A stretch of 64,000 nucleotides of DNA from Bacillus alkalisoli. GTDB taxonomy: Bacteria > Bacillota > Bacilli > Bacillales > Bacillaceae_I. The translations under genes were made by a program, and so were the position numbers. The stretch spans positions 147,745 through 211,744 of the forward strand of contig NZ_KZ454944.1 of NCBI RefSeq assembly GCF_002797415.1, in the 5' to 3' direction. The notes under the pieces were generated by a model. That model did not search any database. It saw only the letters and a list, made by a program, of their open reading frames with translations, and was not told the DNA's origin. Shown in pieces: positions 7,454-15,762 of this stretch (position 1 is the first letter of the stretch; each line of letters starts with the position of its first letter).

Positions 7454-9508
7454 ATGGCAGATGAGCGTTATGGGAATGGAAGTAACAGCAAAAAGGAACA
7501 ATTGGACAAGTTTACAGTAGATGATAGTGGGAAGAAACTAACGACCAATCAAGGATTAAAAGTTTCAGAAGATGAATTTTCCTTAAAAGCTGGTGAGCGT
7601 GGTCCGACAATTATGGAGGACTTTCACTTTCGTGAAAAGATGACGCATTTTGATCATGAGCGCATTCCTGAGCGTATTGTTCATGCGCGTGGTTTCGCTG
7701 CGCACGGAGAATTTGAAGTTTACGAGTCTATGAAAGAATATACAAAAGCAGGTTTCTTACAGGATCCTTCTAAAAAAACACCTGTTTTTGTGCGCTTTTC
7801 AACGGTTGTCGGTTCTCGTGGATCAGGGGAATTAGCGAGGGATGCTCGTGGATTTGCAACGAAATTTTACACAGAAGAAGGTAACTATGATTTAGTTGGG
7901 AATAACATTCCGGTATTTTTTATTCAAGATGCGATGAAGTTTCCAGACTTAGTTCATTCATTAAAACCTGAACCACATAATGAAATGCCACAAGCTGCGT
8001 CCGCTCATGATACATTTTGGGATTTTGCAGCTAATAACCAAGAAACTGCCCATATGATTATGTGGAAAATGTCTGACCGTTCCCTACCTAGAAGTTATAG
8101 GATGATGGAAGGATTCGGTGTACATACATTTCGCTTTGTAAATGAGGAAGGAAAGGCTCATTTTGTTAAATTCCATTGGAAACCAGTGCTAGGTACGCAT
8201 TCTGTAGTTTGGGATGAAGCTCAGAAAATTAATGGAAAAGATCCTGATTTCCACCGCCGAGATCTATGGGAAGCGATAGAGAATGGCGACTATCCGGAGT
8301 ATGAATTAGGCGTACAACTACTACGAGAAGAAGACGAGTTTGAGTTTGACTTTGATATATTAGATCCGACAAAATTATGGACAGAAGAAGATGTTCCGGT
8401 GAAAATAATCGGGAAAATGACACTTAATCGAAATGTGGATAACGTATTTGCAGAAACAGAACAGGTAGCCTTTCATCCCGGACATGTTGTACCAGGAATT
8501 GATTTTACAAATGACCCATTGCTACAAGGTAGATTGTTTTCCTATACAGATACGCAATTACTACGTCTTGGCGGACCGAATTTTCATGAACTGCCAATAA
8601 ACCGCCCTGTGTGTCCATTCCATAACAATCAACGAGATGGCTTTGGTCGTCAAACGATTAATAAAGGCCAGGTAAGTTACCATAAAAACTCTTTAGCTTC
8701 TAATACGCCGGAACCAGCGAGTGAAGCAGAGGGAGGATATACACATTACCAGGAAAAAGTGGATGGCTACAAAGTACGAAAACGAAGTGAAAGTTTTAAA
8801 GATCATTTTTCTCAAGCGACTTTATTCTGGAACAGTATGAGTGAAGTGGAAAAGGAGCATATCATTAAGGCGTTCAGCTTTGAACTTGGTAAGGTGAAAA
8901 GTAAAGATGTCCAACAACAGGTAGTAGATATGTTCGGCAATGTTAGTATAGAGATGGCAACAGCTTTCGCAAAAGCAATTGGTGCAAACCCACCGCAAGG
9001 AAAAGAAAGCAGTGTGACAAAATCTTCTCCTACCTTATCTCAACTGAATACAAAGAAAAAGCCAGATACTCGTAAAGTAGCAGTGCTTATTGGTAGTGAT
9101 TTTTATGGAACAGAGGTTAATGAAGTATTAGAATCCTTGAAAAATGCAGGAATAAAGCCGGAGATTGTAAGTGAAAAGTTAGGTGTGCTAAAAGGGGAAG
9201 ACGGTACGGAGCTGGAGGCAGATCATACATTCCTCACTGCGGACTCTGTATTATTTGATGCGGTTTATGCAGTAAGTAGTAACAAGGAAAAGAAAGAGTT
9301 AGATAAGCAAGTTTCTTATTTCGTTCAGGAGGCATTTTCTCATTACAAGCCAATTGGCTTAAGTAAGGATACAAAAGAGTTACTCCATGTGGAAAATATT
9401 CAAAAATGTCCAGGGGTTGTTCCTTACAACGAGGACACGAACGATTTTGCAACGAAGTTTATTCAAGCCATTGCCGACCATCGTCATTGGGATCGAGAAA
9501 TATGTTAA
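7454..9508 (+). CDS. katE: Large-subunit (clade 2) catalase KatE
   Basis: 684 residues, far longer than the roughly 480 of small catalases, matching clade 2 enzymes. Catalytic His lies in ERIVHARGFAAHGEF, the distal Asn in DLVGNNIPVFF, and the haem-ligand Tyr in RLFSYTDTQLLRLG. After about residue 540 a linker leads to the extra C-terminal domain with a flavodoxin/class I amidotransferase-like fold (RKVAVLIGSDFYG and DAVYAVSSNKEKK). It breaks down hydrogen peroxide in the cytoplasm. The ATG has GGGAGG upstream. Sigma-B control is likely from the promoter 46 bp ahead. Confidence 0.95.
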   Translation: MADERYGNGSNSKKEQLDKFTVDDSGKKLTTNQGLKVSEDEFSLKAGERGPTIMEDFHFREKMTHFDHERIPERIVHARGFAAHGEFEVYESMKEYTKAGFLQDPSKKTPVFVRFSTVVGSRGSGELARDARGFATKFYTEEGNYDLVGNNIPVFFIQDAMKFPDLVHSLKPEPHNEMPQAASAHDTFWDFAANNQETAHMIMWKMSDRSLPRSYRMMEGFGVHTFRFVNEEGKAHFVKFHWKPVLGTHSVVWDEAQKINGKDPDFHRRDLWEAIENGDYPEYELGVQLLREEDEFEFDFDILDPTKLWTEEDVPVKIIGKMTLNRNVDNVFAETEQVAFHPGHVVPGIDFTNDPLLQGRLFSYTDTQLLRLGGPNFHELPINRPVCPFHNNQRDGFGRQTINKGQVSYHKNSLASNTPEPASEAEGGYTHYQEKVDGYKVRKRSESFKDHFSQATLFWNSMSEVEKEHIIKAFSFELGKVKSKDVQQQVVDMFGNVSIEMATAFAKAIGANPPQGKESSVTKSSPTLSQLNTKKKPDTRKVAVLIGSDFYGTEVNEVLESLKNAGIKPEIVSEKLGVLKGEDGTELEADHTFLTADSVLFDAVYAVSSNKEKKELDKQVSYFVQEAFSHYKPIGLSKDTKELLHVENIQKCPGVVPYNEDTNDFATKFIQAIADHRHWDREIC

Positions 9509-9520
9509 TTTGACTTGTTA

Positions 9521-9551
9521 ACAGAGAGGATATAACCTCTCTGTTTTGTTT
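9521..9551 (+). terminator. Terminator after katE
   Basis: ACAGAGAGG-ATATAA-CCTCTCTGT followed by TTTGTTTTG. Confidence 0.88.
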
Positions 9552-9635
9552 TGGTTTAGGAAATTATCATTAGAGAACTTGTAAATTTAGAATAGGCTAC
9601 GTCAAGCTCCAGGTGCCTTGCGTTTTTGTTCATTA

Positions 9636-9855
9636 AGATGGATTGAAACACAAATTTGGAAGATTGAAACAGAAATGCTTAAGATGGAAACACAAATTTT
9701 TGAAATTGAAACACAGGGATAGTTAAATTGGGTTCGCAAGGAAGATTGAAACACAAATGCAGCAAATTGAAACACACACTAATCAAATTGAAACACAAAT
9801 CATAAGGATTGAAACACAAATTAACACGAGCATTCAATTTTAACAAAAACATCTT
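9636..9855. repeat. 21-bp iteron-like array, copy 1 (R2 family)
   Basis: The motif GATTGAAACACAAAT recurs with its first base at 9641, 9662, 9683, 9704, about 9726 (degenerate), 9744, 9765, 9786 and 9807, i.e. an almost constant 21-bp step. The array is followed by a shared tail (AGCATTCAATTTTAAC). A colinear second copy lies at 28913-29145. No coding potential is evident; the rest of 9552-10329 holds only the weak ORF at 9904. Confidence 0.85.
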
Positions 9856-9903
9856 TATTATTAATATGGTTTTTACTACTCACGATACCAAATGACAATC
9901 TTG

Positions 9904-10116
9904 TTAAGGTTTTAACCTTCTATCCACTACTTGTGGTGGCTGTTCTAGCCATTTTTTCTGAATGGACAATAATAATCCCTCCCCATAATAAACGCGCATT
10001 TCTGTTGATATTTTTGACAGTTTTGCAATAATATCGGAACGCAAGCATGAACTTTGTGCTTGGCTAAGCATCGTAAAACAAAACATTCCTAAACACGTTT
10101 CTACAAAGTAAAGCAT
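9904..10116 (-). CDS. Short hypothetical ORF, doubtful
   Basis: A 70-codon leftward reading frame with a weak ribosome site (GGATAAG). The product resembles nothing I recognise and has no membrane segment or motif. It may be a decayed gene fragment or chance. Reported only because it is the sole reading frame of any size in an 820-bp gap. Confidence 0.2.
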   Translation of the reverse strand: MLYFVETCLGMFCFTMLSQAQSSCLRSDIIAKLSKISTEMRVYYGEGLLLSIQKKWLEQPPQVVDRRLKP

Positions 10117-10329
10117 GATCTTATCCGAAAAGGAGACAGCTCTGTGTTATAAACTTTATAGTCACCTGAGGCTGGAAACTACTTTAATGCCAGCTTAATT
10201 TACAGTAGAAATACTGTACTTTAGACTGGCGTTTTACATTAATTAGTAATTATTTTATGCATTTTATTGCAATTTGATGTGGTATAGTGGTATAGGTATA
10301 AAAATTTTGAGAAGATTAGAGGGGCACTT

Positions 10330-10965
10330 ATGCGAAAAGAATGGATCCTGCGCTGGTCTTTTTTTACTATAGGATTAATAATGCTAGCACTTGGCGTAGC
10401 AATGACAATAAAAGGAAAGTTGCTAGGAATTGGTCCGTGGGATGTATTCCATTACGGCTTAACCATGCAATTTGGCCTCACAATAGGTACTTGGATTATT
10501 ATTATCGGTTTCCTGCTCCTACTTATTACTGTTCTCTTTACAAAACAGATGCCTAAAATAGGTGCATTTCTTAACATGTTGCTAATTGGCTTTTTCATTG
10601 ATTTTTTCCTTTGGATTTTGCCAAATGCTCATAGTTTAATAGGAGCAGCATTTTACTTATTAATAGGTGTTATTATTATTGGCTATGGAATAGGAATTTA
10701 CGTGTCAGCGGAACTTGGGGCTGGTCCTCGTGATGGCCTAATGATTTTAATTGTAGAAAAAACAGGTTGGAAAGTACAATGGGTTCGTAATGGAATGGAA
10801 CTTTCTGTACTCTTGTTTGGTTGGTTAATGGGTGGCCCGGTTGGAATGGGAACGGTTGTTATCGCTCTATTAATAGGTCCTATCGTTGGCTTTTCTTTAC
10901 CACAATGTAAAACACTATTACAATTTCTTCTATATAGAAGTCAAACTAAAAAACTAGCTATTTAA
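10330..10965 (+). CDS. YczE/YyaS/YitT-family integral membrane protein
   Basis: 211 residues with about five hydrophobic segments (roughly 10-30, 50-70, 78-98, 105-127, 155-195). The GIGPWDVFHYGL block and its internal echo ELGAGPRDGLMI are typical of the YczE-like family, which looks like a duplicated half-transporter. In B. subtilis YczE is needed for surfactin-type peptide synthesis by an unknown mechanism. Function here is unknown. ATG follows AGAGGGGC. It is a single gene closed by a strong terminator. Confidence 0.82.
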   Translation: MRKEWILRWSFFTIGLIMLALGVAMTIKGKLLGIGPWDVFHYGLTMQFGLTIGTWIIIIGFLLLLITVLFTKQMPKIGAFLNMLLIGFFIDFFLWILPNAHSLIGAAFYLLIGVIIIGYGIGIYVSAELGAGPRDGLMILIVEKTGWKVQWVRNGMELSVLLFGWLMGGPVGMGTVVIALLIGPIVGFSLPQCKTLLQFLLYRSQTKKLAI

Positions 10966-10966
10966 A

Positions 10967-10997
10967 AACCCTTCGTTAAGAAACGAAGGGTTTTTTA
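10967..10997 (+). terminator. Terminator after the yczE-like gene
   Basis: AACCCTTCGTT-AAGA-AACGAAGGGTT followed by TTTTAC, 2 bp after the stop codon. Confidence 0.9.
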
Positions 10998-11079
10998 CTG
11001 CCTAACTCAGTTACCTCTCTCTCCCAAAACAGACACCGCTTACAAAATAAAATATTCTAAATTTTTTAAGTTACGTATG

Positions 11080-11107
11080 TTGACAGAATTTTTATGTAAT
11101 ATATAAT
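11080..11107 (+). promoter_or_regulatory. Sigma-A promoter of the BMC operon
   Basis: TTGACA (11080-11085), 16-bp spacer, TATAAT (11102-11107): consensus hexamers, the strongest promoter seen in the window. It sits 150 bp before the regulator gene and has no competing gene downstream. Confidence 0.85.
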
Positions 11108-11131
11108 TAAATTAACATATGTTCACGATGG

Positions 11132-11147
11132 GTGAGCAAAATTTCAC
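11132..11147. promoter_or_regulatory. Candidate DeoR operator of the BMC operon
   Basis: GTGAGCAAAATTTCAC is an imperfect dyad just downstream of the expected start of transcription, where a repressor would block. As I recall it, the B. subtilis DeoR operator has the form TTGAACAAAATTTCAA, which differs only at the outer bases. A further half-site GTTCAC is at 11121. Confidence 0.55.
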
Positions 11148-11258
11148 AGCCAACAAACAAAATTAACAATAAAACACGTTTTAATAGATGAAACTAGGGA
11201 AAATGATGAAAAAATGCAAAGTACTTATTTCCCATAATTTTAAAGTTAGGTGAACCCA

Positions 11259-12218
11259 ATGGTCGATGAGAAAATTTCACGCTTAGTAGAAGTTGCTAAA
11301 ATGTACTATCAATTACATTACAGCCAACAAGAAATCGCAAAAAAGTTAGGCATTTCTCGTCCGACTGTATCGCGCCTTCTTTTACAAGCAAAACAAGACG
11401 GTATCGTTCATATAAAAATTATTGACCCAACCGAAGATGTTCAGCAACTAGCTGCTCGTGTCCAAGAAAAGTACGAATTAAAAGCATGCGTCATTGCCCC
11501 GATTCCGAAATATGAAGATGAATCGATTAAAGAAAAGCTTGGAGAAGCAGCTGCGAACTACTTATATGAAATTGTACAAAATGGCGACACAATCGGTTTA
11601 ACATGGGGAACAACGCTTTACCAAGTGGTCAAAAACATGCAACCGAAAAATGTGAAAGATGTGACAGTCGTCCAGCTGAACGGTGGAGTTAGTTACTCGG
11701 AACACAATACATACGCATCTGAAATAATTAACGGCATTTCGAGTGCGTTTCATACAGCACCACATTTTCTACCATTGCCTGCAGTTGTTGACCATATCGT
11801 CGTTAAACAAGCAATTATTGCAGATCGACATATAAAGAAAGTGTTGGAATTAGGAAAAAAGGCCAACATTGCCATGTACACAGTTGGAGAACCTGGTAAA
11901 CAGTCTACCTTAATGAAAGCTGGTTACTTTTTAGACACGGACCTTCAAACATTAGACGAGAACAAAACAGTCGGCGATATTTGTTCCAGATTTTTTGATA
12001 TAACTGGAAAAATCACAAATGAATCTTTAAATGAAAGAACAATCGGCATTGAGCTTCAAGACTTAGCCAATATCGAACAAAGCATCCTTGTAGCAGGTGG
12101 GAACAACAAGGTAGAAGGTATCATTGGTGCTATAACAGGTGGTTACGCAAATGTTCTCATTACGGACCAATATACAGCCCGCGCATTATTAGATGTAGGA
12201 GGTGAGGATAATAGATAA
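11259..12218 (+). CDS. deoR: DeoR/SorC-type sugar-responsive repressor of the BMC operon
   Basis: 319 residues: an N-terminal helix-turn-helix (YSQQEIAKKLGISRPTVSRLL, about residues 20-40) then the SorC sugar-phosphate-binding domain (GDTIGLTWGTTLYQV, GGVSYSEH, GDICSRFFD). B. subtilis DeoR has this architecture, binds deoxyribose-5-phosphate and represses dra-nupC-pdp. I prefer ATG at 11259 to GTG at 11250 because AGGTGA lies 5 nt before it. First gene after the promoter, overlapping pduL by 17 bp; it probably represses its own operon until deoxyribose-5-phosphate accumulates. Confidence 0.88.
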   Translation: MVDEKISRLVEVAKMYYQLHYSQQEIAKKLGISRPTVSRLLLQAKQDGIVHIKIIDPTEDVQQLAARVQEKYELKACVIAPIPKYEDESIKEKLGEAAANYLYEIVQNGDTIGLTWGTTLYQVVKNMQPKNVKDVTVVQLNGGVSYSEHNTYASEIINGISSAFHTAPHFLPLPAVVDHIVVKQAIIADRHIKKVLELGKKANIAMYTVGEPGKQSTLMKAGYFLDTDLQTLDENKTVGDICSRFFDITGKITNESLNERTIGIELQDLANIEQSILVAGGNNKVEGIIGAITGGYANVLITDQYTARALLDVGGEDNR

Positions 12219-12891
12219 AGAGATTATTAAGCAGTTAGTGAGACAAGTTGTAGAAAGTTCGTTAAAAACAACAGCAAAAGAAGTACCGATTGCAGCATCT
12301 AATCGACATATCCACCTTTCACCTGAACATGTGGAACGACTTTTTGGTAGAGGCTATAAGCTAAACAAACAAAAAGACTTGTCCCAGCCAAACCAGTTTG
12401 CCGCAAAAGAAACCGTCACACTCATCGGGCCGAAAGGAAAAATTCCGAATGTCCGAGTGTTAGGTCCAGCGAGAGGTGCGACACAAGTAGAAATCTCTTT
12501 ATTCGACGGGTTTACTCTTGGGGTAAAGCCGCCGATACGAAACTCTGGAGATATAAAAGGATCAGCCGCTATTACCATCCAAGGTCCTCGAGGGCAAGTA
12601 ACAATCCAAGAAGGCTTGATCTGTGCAGCGAGACATATACATATGCACACATCAGATGCCCAAAGGTTTCAGTTAAAGGATGGCGACCTAGTTCAAGTAA
12701 AAGTAAAAGGAGAGCGTGGAGTCATTTTCTCCAATGTACTCATTCGCGTTTCCGAAAGGTATAAGTTAGAAATGCATATCGACTTAGATGAAGCGAACGC
12801 TGCCAACATGAAAAACGGGCAGCTCGGGGAAATCGTTGCGATAGAAGATGGGAGTGAAGATAGTGGATGCGGCTGTAAAGGAACGAGTTAA
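12202..12891 (+). CDS. pduL: PduL-type phosphotransacylase with encapsulation peptide
   Basis: 229 residues. Two PduL half-domains are visible: the Zn-binding SNRHIHLSPEHVERLFG near residue 33 and the second RHIHMHTSDAQRF near 145. The enzyme exchanges the CoA of an acyl-CoA for phosphate, here acetyl-CoA to acetyl-phosphate, regenerating CoA inside the shell. Residues 2-21 form an amphipathic helix (IIDKEIIKQLVRQVVESSL), the usual luminal targeting signal. The start is uncertain: AGGAGGTGA (12197-12205) overlaps the only normal candidate (GTG 12202) and would be correctly spaced for an ATA at 12211. Confidence 0.92.
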   Translation: MRIIDKEIIKQLVRQVVESSLKTTAKEVPIAASNRHIHLSPEHVERLFGRGYKLNKQKDLSQPNQFAAKETVTLIGPKGKIPNVRVLGPARGATQVEISLFDGFTLGVKPPIRNSGDIKGSAAITIQGPRGQVTIQEGLICAARHIHMHTSDAQRFQLKDGDLVQVKVKGERGVIFSNVLIRVSERYKLEMHIDLDEANAANMKNGQLGEIVAIEDGSEDSGCGCKGTS

Positions 12892-13600
12892 ATCACTCGT
12901 CTTGCAAGTTGTCAAAGCATATCTAAGTGAACAAGTGGAAGAAGTAGATTCACATTCCATTGCGATTCTACTAAACCATCCATCTTCCTATTCAGAAGGA
13001 ATAATGGAAGCGGTTTCTACTCTTGCTGATAAGTATGATGTAACAATACTAGTCTCAGAGAATTGGCAAGCCTCACAAGAAAAATGGGCTGCTAATACAA
13101 TCCTCCTAAATAATGAGACAAGCTTTACACAATTAAATGAAGTATTAGAAAAAACGAAGTTACTTGTTATTCCAGTTGCATCTTTCCACCTGTTATCAAA
13201 ACTTGCCTTAACAATGGATGATGACCAAGCTATTTGGCTAGCGATTCAATACCAATTACAAGGTAAACCAGTTGTAATTGCAAATGATGATGTGGAGCTG
13301 AATGTGTACGAACAAATATTTTCGCCACATTCCGTGCAAGAAAGAATACAAGGTTACATTCGTCAGATTCAAAAGGACGAAGTGAAGTGGGTATCGCTCA
13401 AGGATATCGTGAAGACAGTGGACACTCAAATCACTTCATACGATGAGAAAGCGCCTTTACTCTTGTCGAAACATATTGAAAAGGCGATGCGAGATGGACT
13501 AGAAACAATTAATCTACCAGCTAATAGTAGAGTGACACCATCTGCAAAAGATTTAGCAAGAGAACTTAACGTGAAAATCCAGAAGAAAACAGACTCCTAG
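12863..13600 (+). CDS. BMC-associated protein with encapsulation-like helix, flavoprotein-like fold
   Basis: 245 residues from the GTG at 12863, chosen for GGGAGTGA 5 nt ahead; it overlaps pduL by 29 bp. The first 24 residues (VDAAVKERVKSLVLQVVKAYL) form an amphipathic helix like those of the other cargo proteins. The body alternates strands and helices (SIAILLNHP, YDVTILVSEN, KLLVIPVASFHLLSKLALTMDDDQ, GKPVVIAND). The VASFHLLSKLAL.MDDD and GKPVVIA blocks recall PF02441-type flavoproteins found in some BMC loci. I cannot name a reaction; an electron-transfer or cofactor role would fit the lack of an alcohol dehydrogenase in this operon. Confidence 0.6.
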   Translation: MDAAVKERVKSLVLQVVKAYLSEQVEEVDSHSIAILLNHPSSYSEGIMEAVSTLADKYDVTILVSENWQASQEKWAANTILLNNETSFTQLNEVLEKTKLLVIPVASFHLLSKLALTMDDDQAIWLAIQYQLQGKPVVIANDDVELNVYEQIFSPHSVQERIQGYIRQIQKDEVKWVSLKDIVKTVDTQITSYDEKAPLLLSKHIEKAMRDGLETINLPANSRVTPSAKDLARELNVKIQKKTDS

Positions 13601-13617
13601 AAAGGAGACTAACTAGA

Positions 13618-13917
13618 ATGATCATAGGAAAAGTAGTAGGATCCATTGTTTCCACAACAAAAGCAGAGAAGTTAAAAGGAAAGAAAATGCTTATCGTGGT
13701 TCCACTTGATATGGAAACGCTAGAAGAAGATGGCAAGCCAGTAGTAACGATCGACACGGTTGGCTCAGGTGTTGGAGAAGTAGTACTTGTTGTTGGCGGA
13801 AGTTCGGCAAGACAAACAGAAATTACAAACGGCACACCGGTTGATTCCGCTATCGTTGGGATCGTCGACCAAATAGAGATAAAAGGGTCAACAACCTTTA
13901 AAAAAGGAGGGGACTAA
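13618..13917 (+). CDS. BMC-P shell vertex protein (EutN/CcmL family), first of three
   Basis: 99 residues starting MIIGKVVGSIVSTTK, the hallmark N-terminus of EutN/CcmL pentamers, with KKMLIVVPLD, GVGEVVLVVGGSSAR and AIVGIVDQIEI strands. Five copies form the pentamer that caps shell vertices. AAAGGAG precedes the ATG. It is followed after 3 bp by the aldehyde dehydrogenase gene. Confidence 0.95.
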   Translation: MIIGKVVGSIVSTTKAEKLKGKKMLIVVPLDMETLEEDGKPVVTIDTVGSGVGEVVLVVGGSSARQTEITNGTPVDSAIVGIVDQIEIKGSTTFKKGGD

Positions 13918-13920
13918 AAC

Positions 13921-15354
13921 GTGCAAATAAACGAAACAGATATTAAAAAAATGGTAGAACAAGTGTTACAGCAACTAGGCGGTAATAGTGATAGTGCAAC
14001 AGCTATAGCGCAGCCAACAACTAGCAACATCCGTTTAGAAAACGGTGTGTTTGCAACAGTTGACGAAGCGGTAGCAGCAGCAAAAGTTGCCTGGGAAAAG
14101 CTCCGCGTCCTACCTTTAGCGACTAGAACTGCAATGGTAGAAAAAATGCGTGAAGTTAGCCGTGCACATGCGGAAGAACTAGCAAACTTAGCTGTCCAAG
14201 AAACTGGTTTAGGTAGAGTGCAACATAAAGTTGCAAAAAACTTACTTGCCGCAAACAAAACACCAGGTGTGGAGGATATCGTTAGCACAACATACTCAGG
14301 CGATAACGGTTTAACGCTTGTAGAGTACGCACCAATCGGAGTATTCGGTTCTATTACTCCAACAACAAACCCAGCGGCAACGGTAATCAATAACTCTATT
14401 TCTCTAGTAGCAGCTGGAAATGTAGTTGTTTACAATCCACACCCAAGCGCGAAGCAAGTTTCGATTAAAACGATTCAACTTTTAAACGAAGCAATTGTTG
14501 CTGCGGGTGGTCCTGAAAACACATTAACGTCTGTAGCGAACCCTAACATTGAAACTTCTAATGAAGTAATGAAGCATCCCGGAATTAACGCATTAGTTGT
14601 TACAGGTGGAGGAATCGTTGTAAAAGCAGCGATGGCAGCAGGGAAAAAAGTGATTGCAGCAGGTCCTGGTAACCCACCAGTTGTTGTAGATGAAACAGCA
14701 ATTATCTCAAAAGCGGCAAGCGACATCGTAACAGGTGCAAGCTTTGATAACAACGTGTTATGTACAGCGGAGAAAGAAGTATTTGTTGTAGAAAAAGTAG
14801 CAAATGCGCTTAAGAGTGAAATGGTGAAAAACGGTGCCTTCGAACTTAAAGGCTTCCAACTGGAGAAAGTGTTAGCGAAAGTACTAGTAAACAATAACGG
14901 CAAATTTTATCCAAACAAAGACTTTGTTGGAAAAGATGCGAGCGTTATTTTACAAGCGGCTGGCATTCAAGCTTCTCCTGATGTAAAGCTATTAATTACA
15001 GAAACAAAAGAAGATCATCCGTTAGTTGTAACAGAAATGTTAATGCCAATTTTACCAATCGTTAGAGTGCCAGATGTAGACAAAGCAATTGAACTAGCTG
15101 TTATTGCAGAAAAAGGAAATCGCCATACAGCCATTATGCACTCGCAAAATGTAACGAATTTAACGAAAATGGCGAAAGAAATTCAAGCAACTATTTTTGT
15201 GAAAAACGGTCCATCTGTATCAGGATTAGGATTTGAAAGTGAAGGATTCACAACACTTACAATTGCTGGCCCTACAGGTGAAGGATTAACAAGTGCAAAA
15301 ACGTTCACACGTCAAAGACGCTGCGTTTTAGTAGATAGTTTTAGAATAATATAA
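13921..15354 (+). CDS. CoA-acylating aldehyde dehydrogenase of the microcompartment (PduP/EutE-like)
   Basis: 477 residues from GTG, with AAAGGAGGGG upstream. Residues 1-20 (MQINETDIKKMVEQVLQQLG) are an amphipathic encapsulation helix followed by a 20-residue flexible linker. The catalytic Cys281 is in NNVLCTAEKE; ITPTTNPAATVIN and AAGPGNPPVVVD are conserved in acylating aldehyde dehydrogenases. It oxidises acetaldehyde with NAD+ and CoA to acetyl-CoA. Acetaldehyde would come from the DERA encoded downstream, and the product would go to PduL. Confidence 0.95.
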   Translation: MQINETDIKKMVEQVLQQLGGNSDSATAIAQPTTSNIRLENGVFATVDEAVAAAKVAWEKLRVLPLATRTAMVEKMREVSRAHAEELANLAVQETGLGRVQHKVAKNLLAANKTPGVEDIVSTTYSGDNGLTLVEYAPIGVFGSITPTTNPAATVINNSISLVAAGNVVVYNPHPSAKQVSIKTIQLLNEAIVAAGGPENTLTSVANPNIETSNEVMKHPGINALVVTGGGIVVKAAMAAGKKVIAAGPGNPPVVVDETAIISKAASDIVTGASFDNNVLCTAEKEVFVVEKVANALKSEMVKNGAFELKGFQLEKVLAKVLVNNNGKFYPNKDFVGKDASVILQAAGIQASPDVKLLITETKEDHPLVVTEMLMPILPIVRVPDVDKAIELAVIAEKGNRHTAIMHSQNVTNLTKMAKEIQATIFVKNGPSVSGLGFESEGFTTLTIAGPTGEGLTSAKTFTRQRRCVLVDSFRII

Positions 15355-15476
15355 AGGGCTGATTTCTCTTGGCAAAATCCAAAGAAGATAAGCAAAAAAA
15401 TGTAAAAGAAATAACAAGTATTGTAGAAAAAAAAACCAAAAAAACTAATCGCAAAAGCGAAACAGGAGGAAATACA

Positions 15477-15752
15477 ATGAGTCAAGAAGCATTAGGAATG
15501 ATCGAAACTAAAGGTTTAATCGGTGCAATCGAAGCGGCAGATGCAATGGTAAAAGCAGCAAACGTAACATTAGTTGGGAAAGACCAAATAGGTGGGGGCC
15601 TTGTAACAGTAATGGTACGCGGTGATGTTGGCGCAGTTAAAGCAGCAACAGAAGCTGGAGCAGACGCAGCAGCACGTGTTGGTAACTTAGTATCTGTACA
15701 CGTGATTCCACGTCCAAACATTGAGGTTGACGGAATTTTACCGAAAGCATAA
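15477..15752 (+). CDS. BMC-H hexameric shell protein 1
   Basis: 91 residues, a single BMC domain: [26 protein letters not shown], the pore-proximal [27 protein letters not shown] and VHVIPRP. Hexamers tile the shell facets. ATG at 15477 has ACAGGAGGA 6 nt upstream. The frame stays open upstream to a TTG at 15369, giving a 36-residue Lys-rich extension; the ribosome site there is poor, so the short form is preferred. Confidence 0.95.
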   Translation: MSQEALGMIETKGLIGAIEAADAMVKAANVTLVGKDQIGGGLVTVMVRGDVGAVKAATEAGADAAARVGNLVSVHVIPRPNIEVDGILPKA

Positions 15753-15762
15753 TCGGTAAAGA

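Noticed and set aside
9636-9855. CRISPR array suspected because of repeated GATTGAAAC
   Set aside because: GATTGAAAC is a common CRISPR repeat end, but the step is only 21 bp, units are degenerate, there are no unique spacers of 30 bp or more, and no cas genes are present.
13914-14903. Long - strand frames opposite the aldehyde dehydrogenase gene
   Set aside because: Shadow frames produced by codon bias of the + strand gene; Ser/Thr-rich, no motifs, no ribosome sites.
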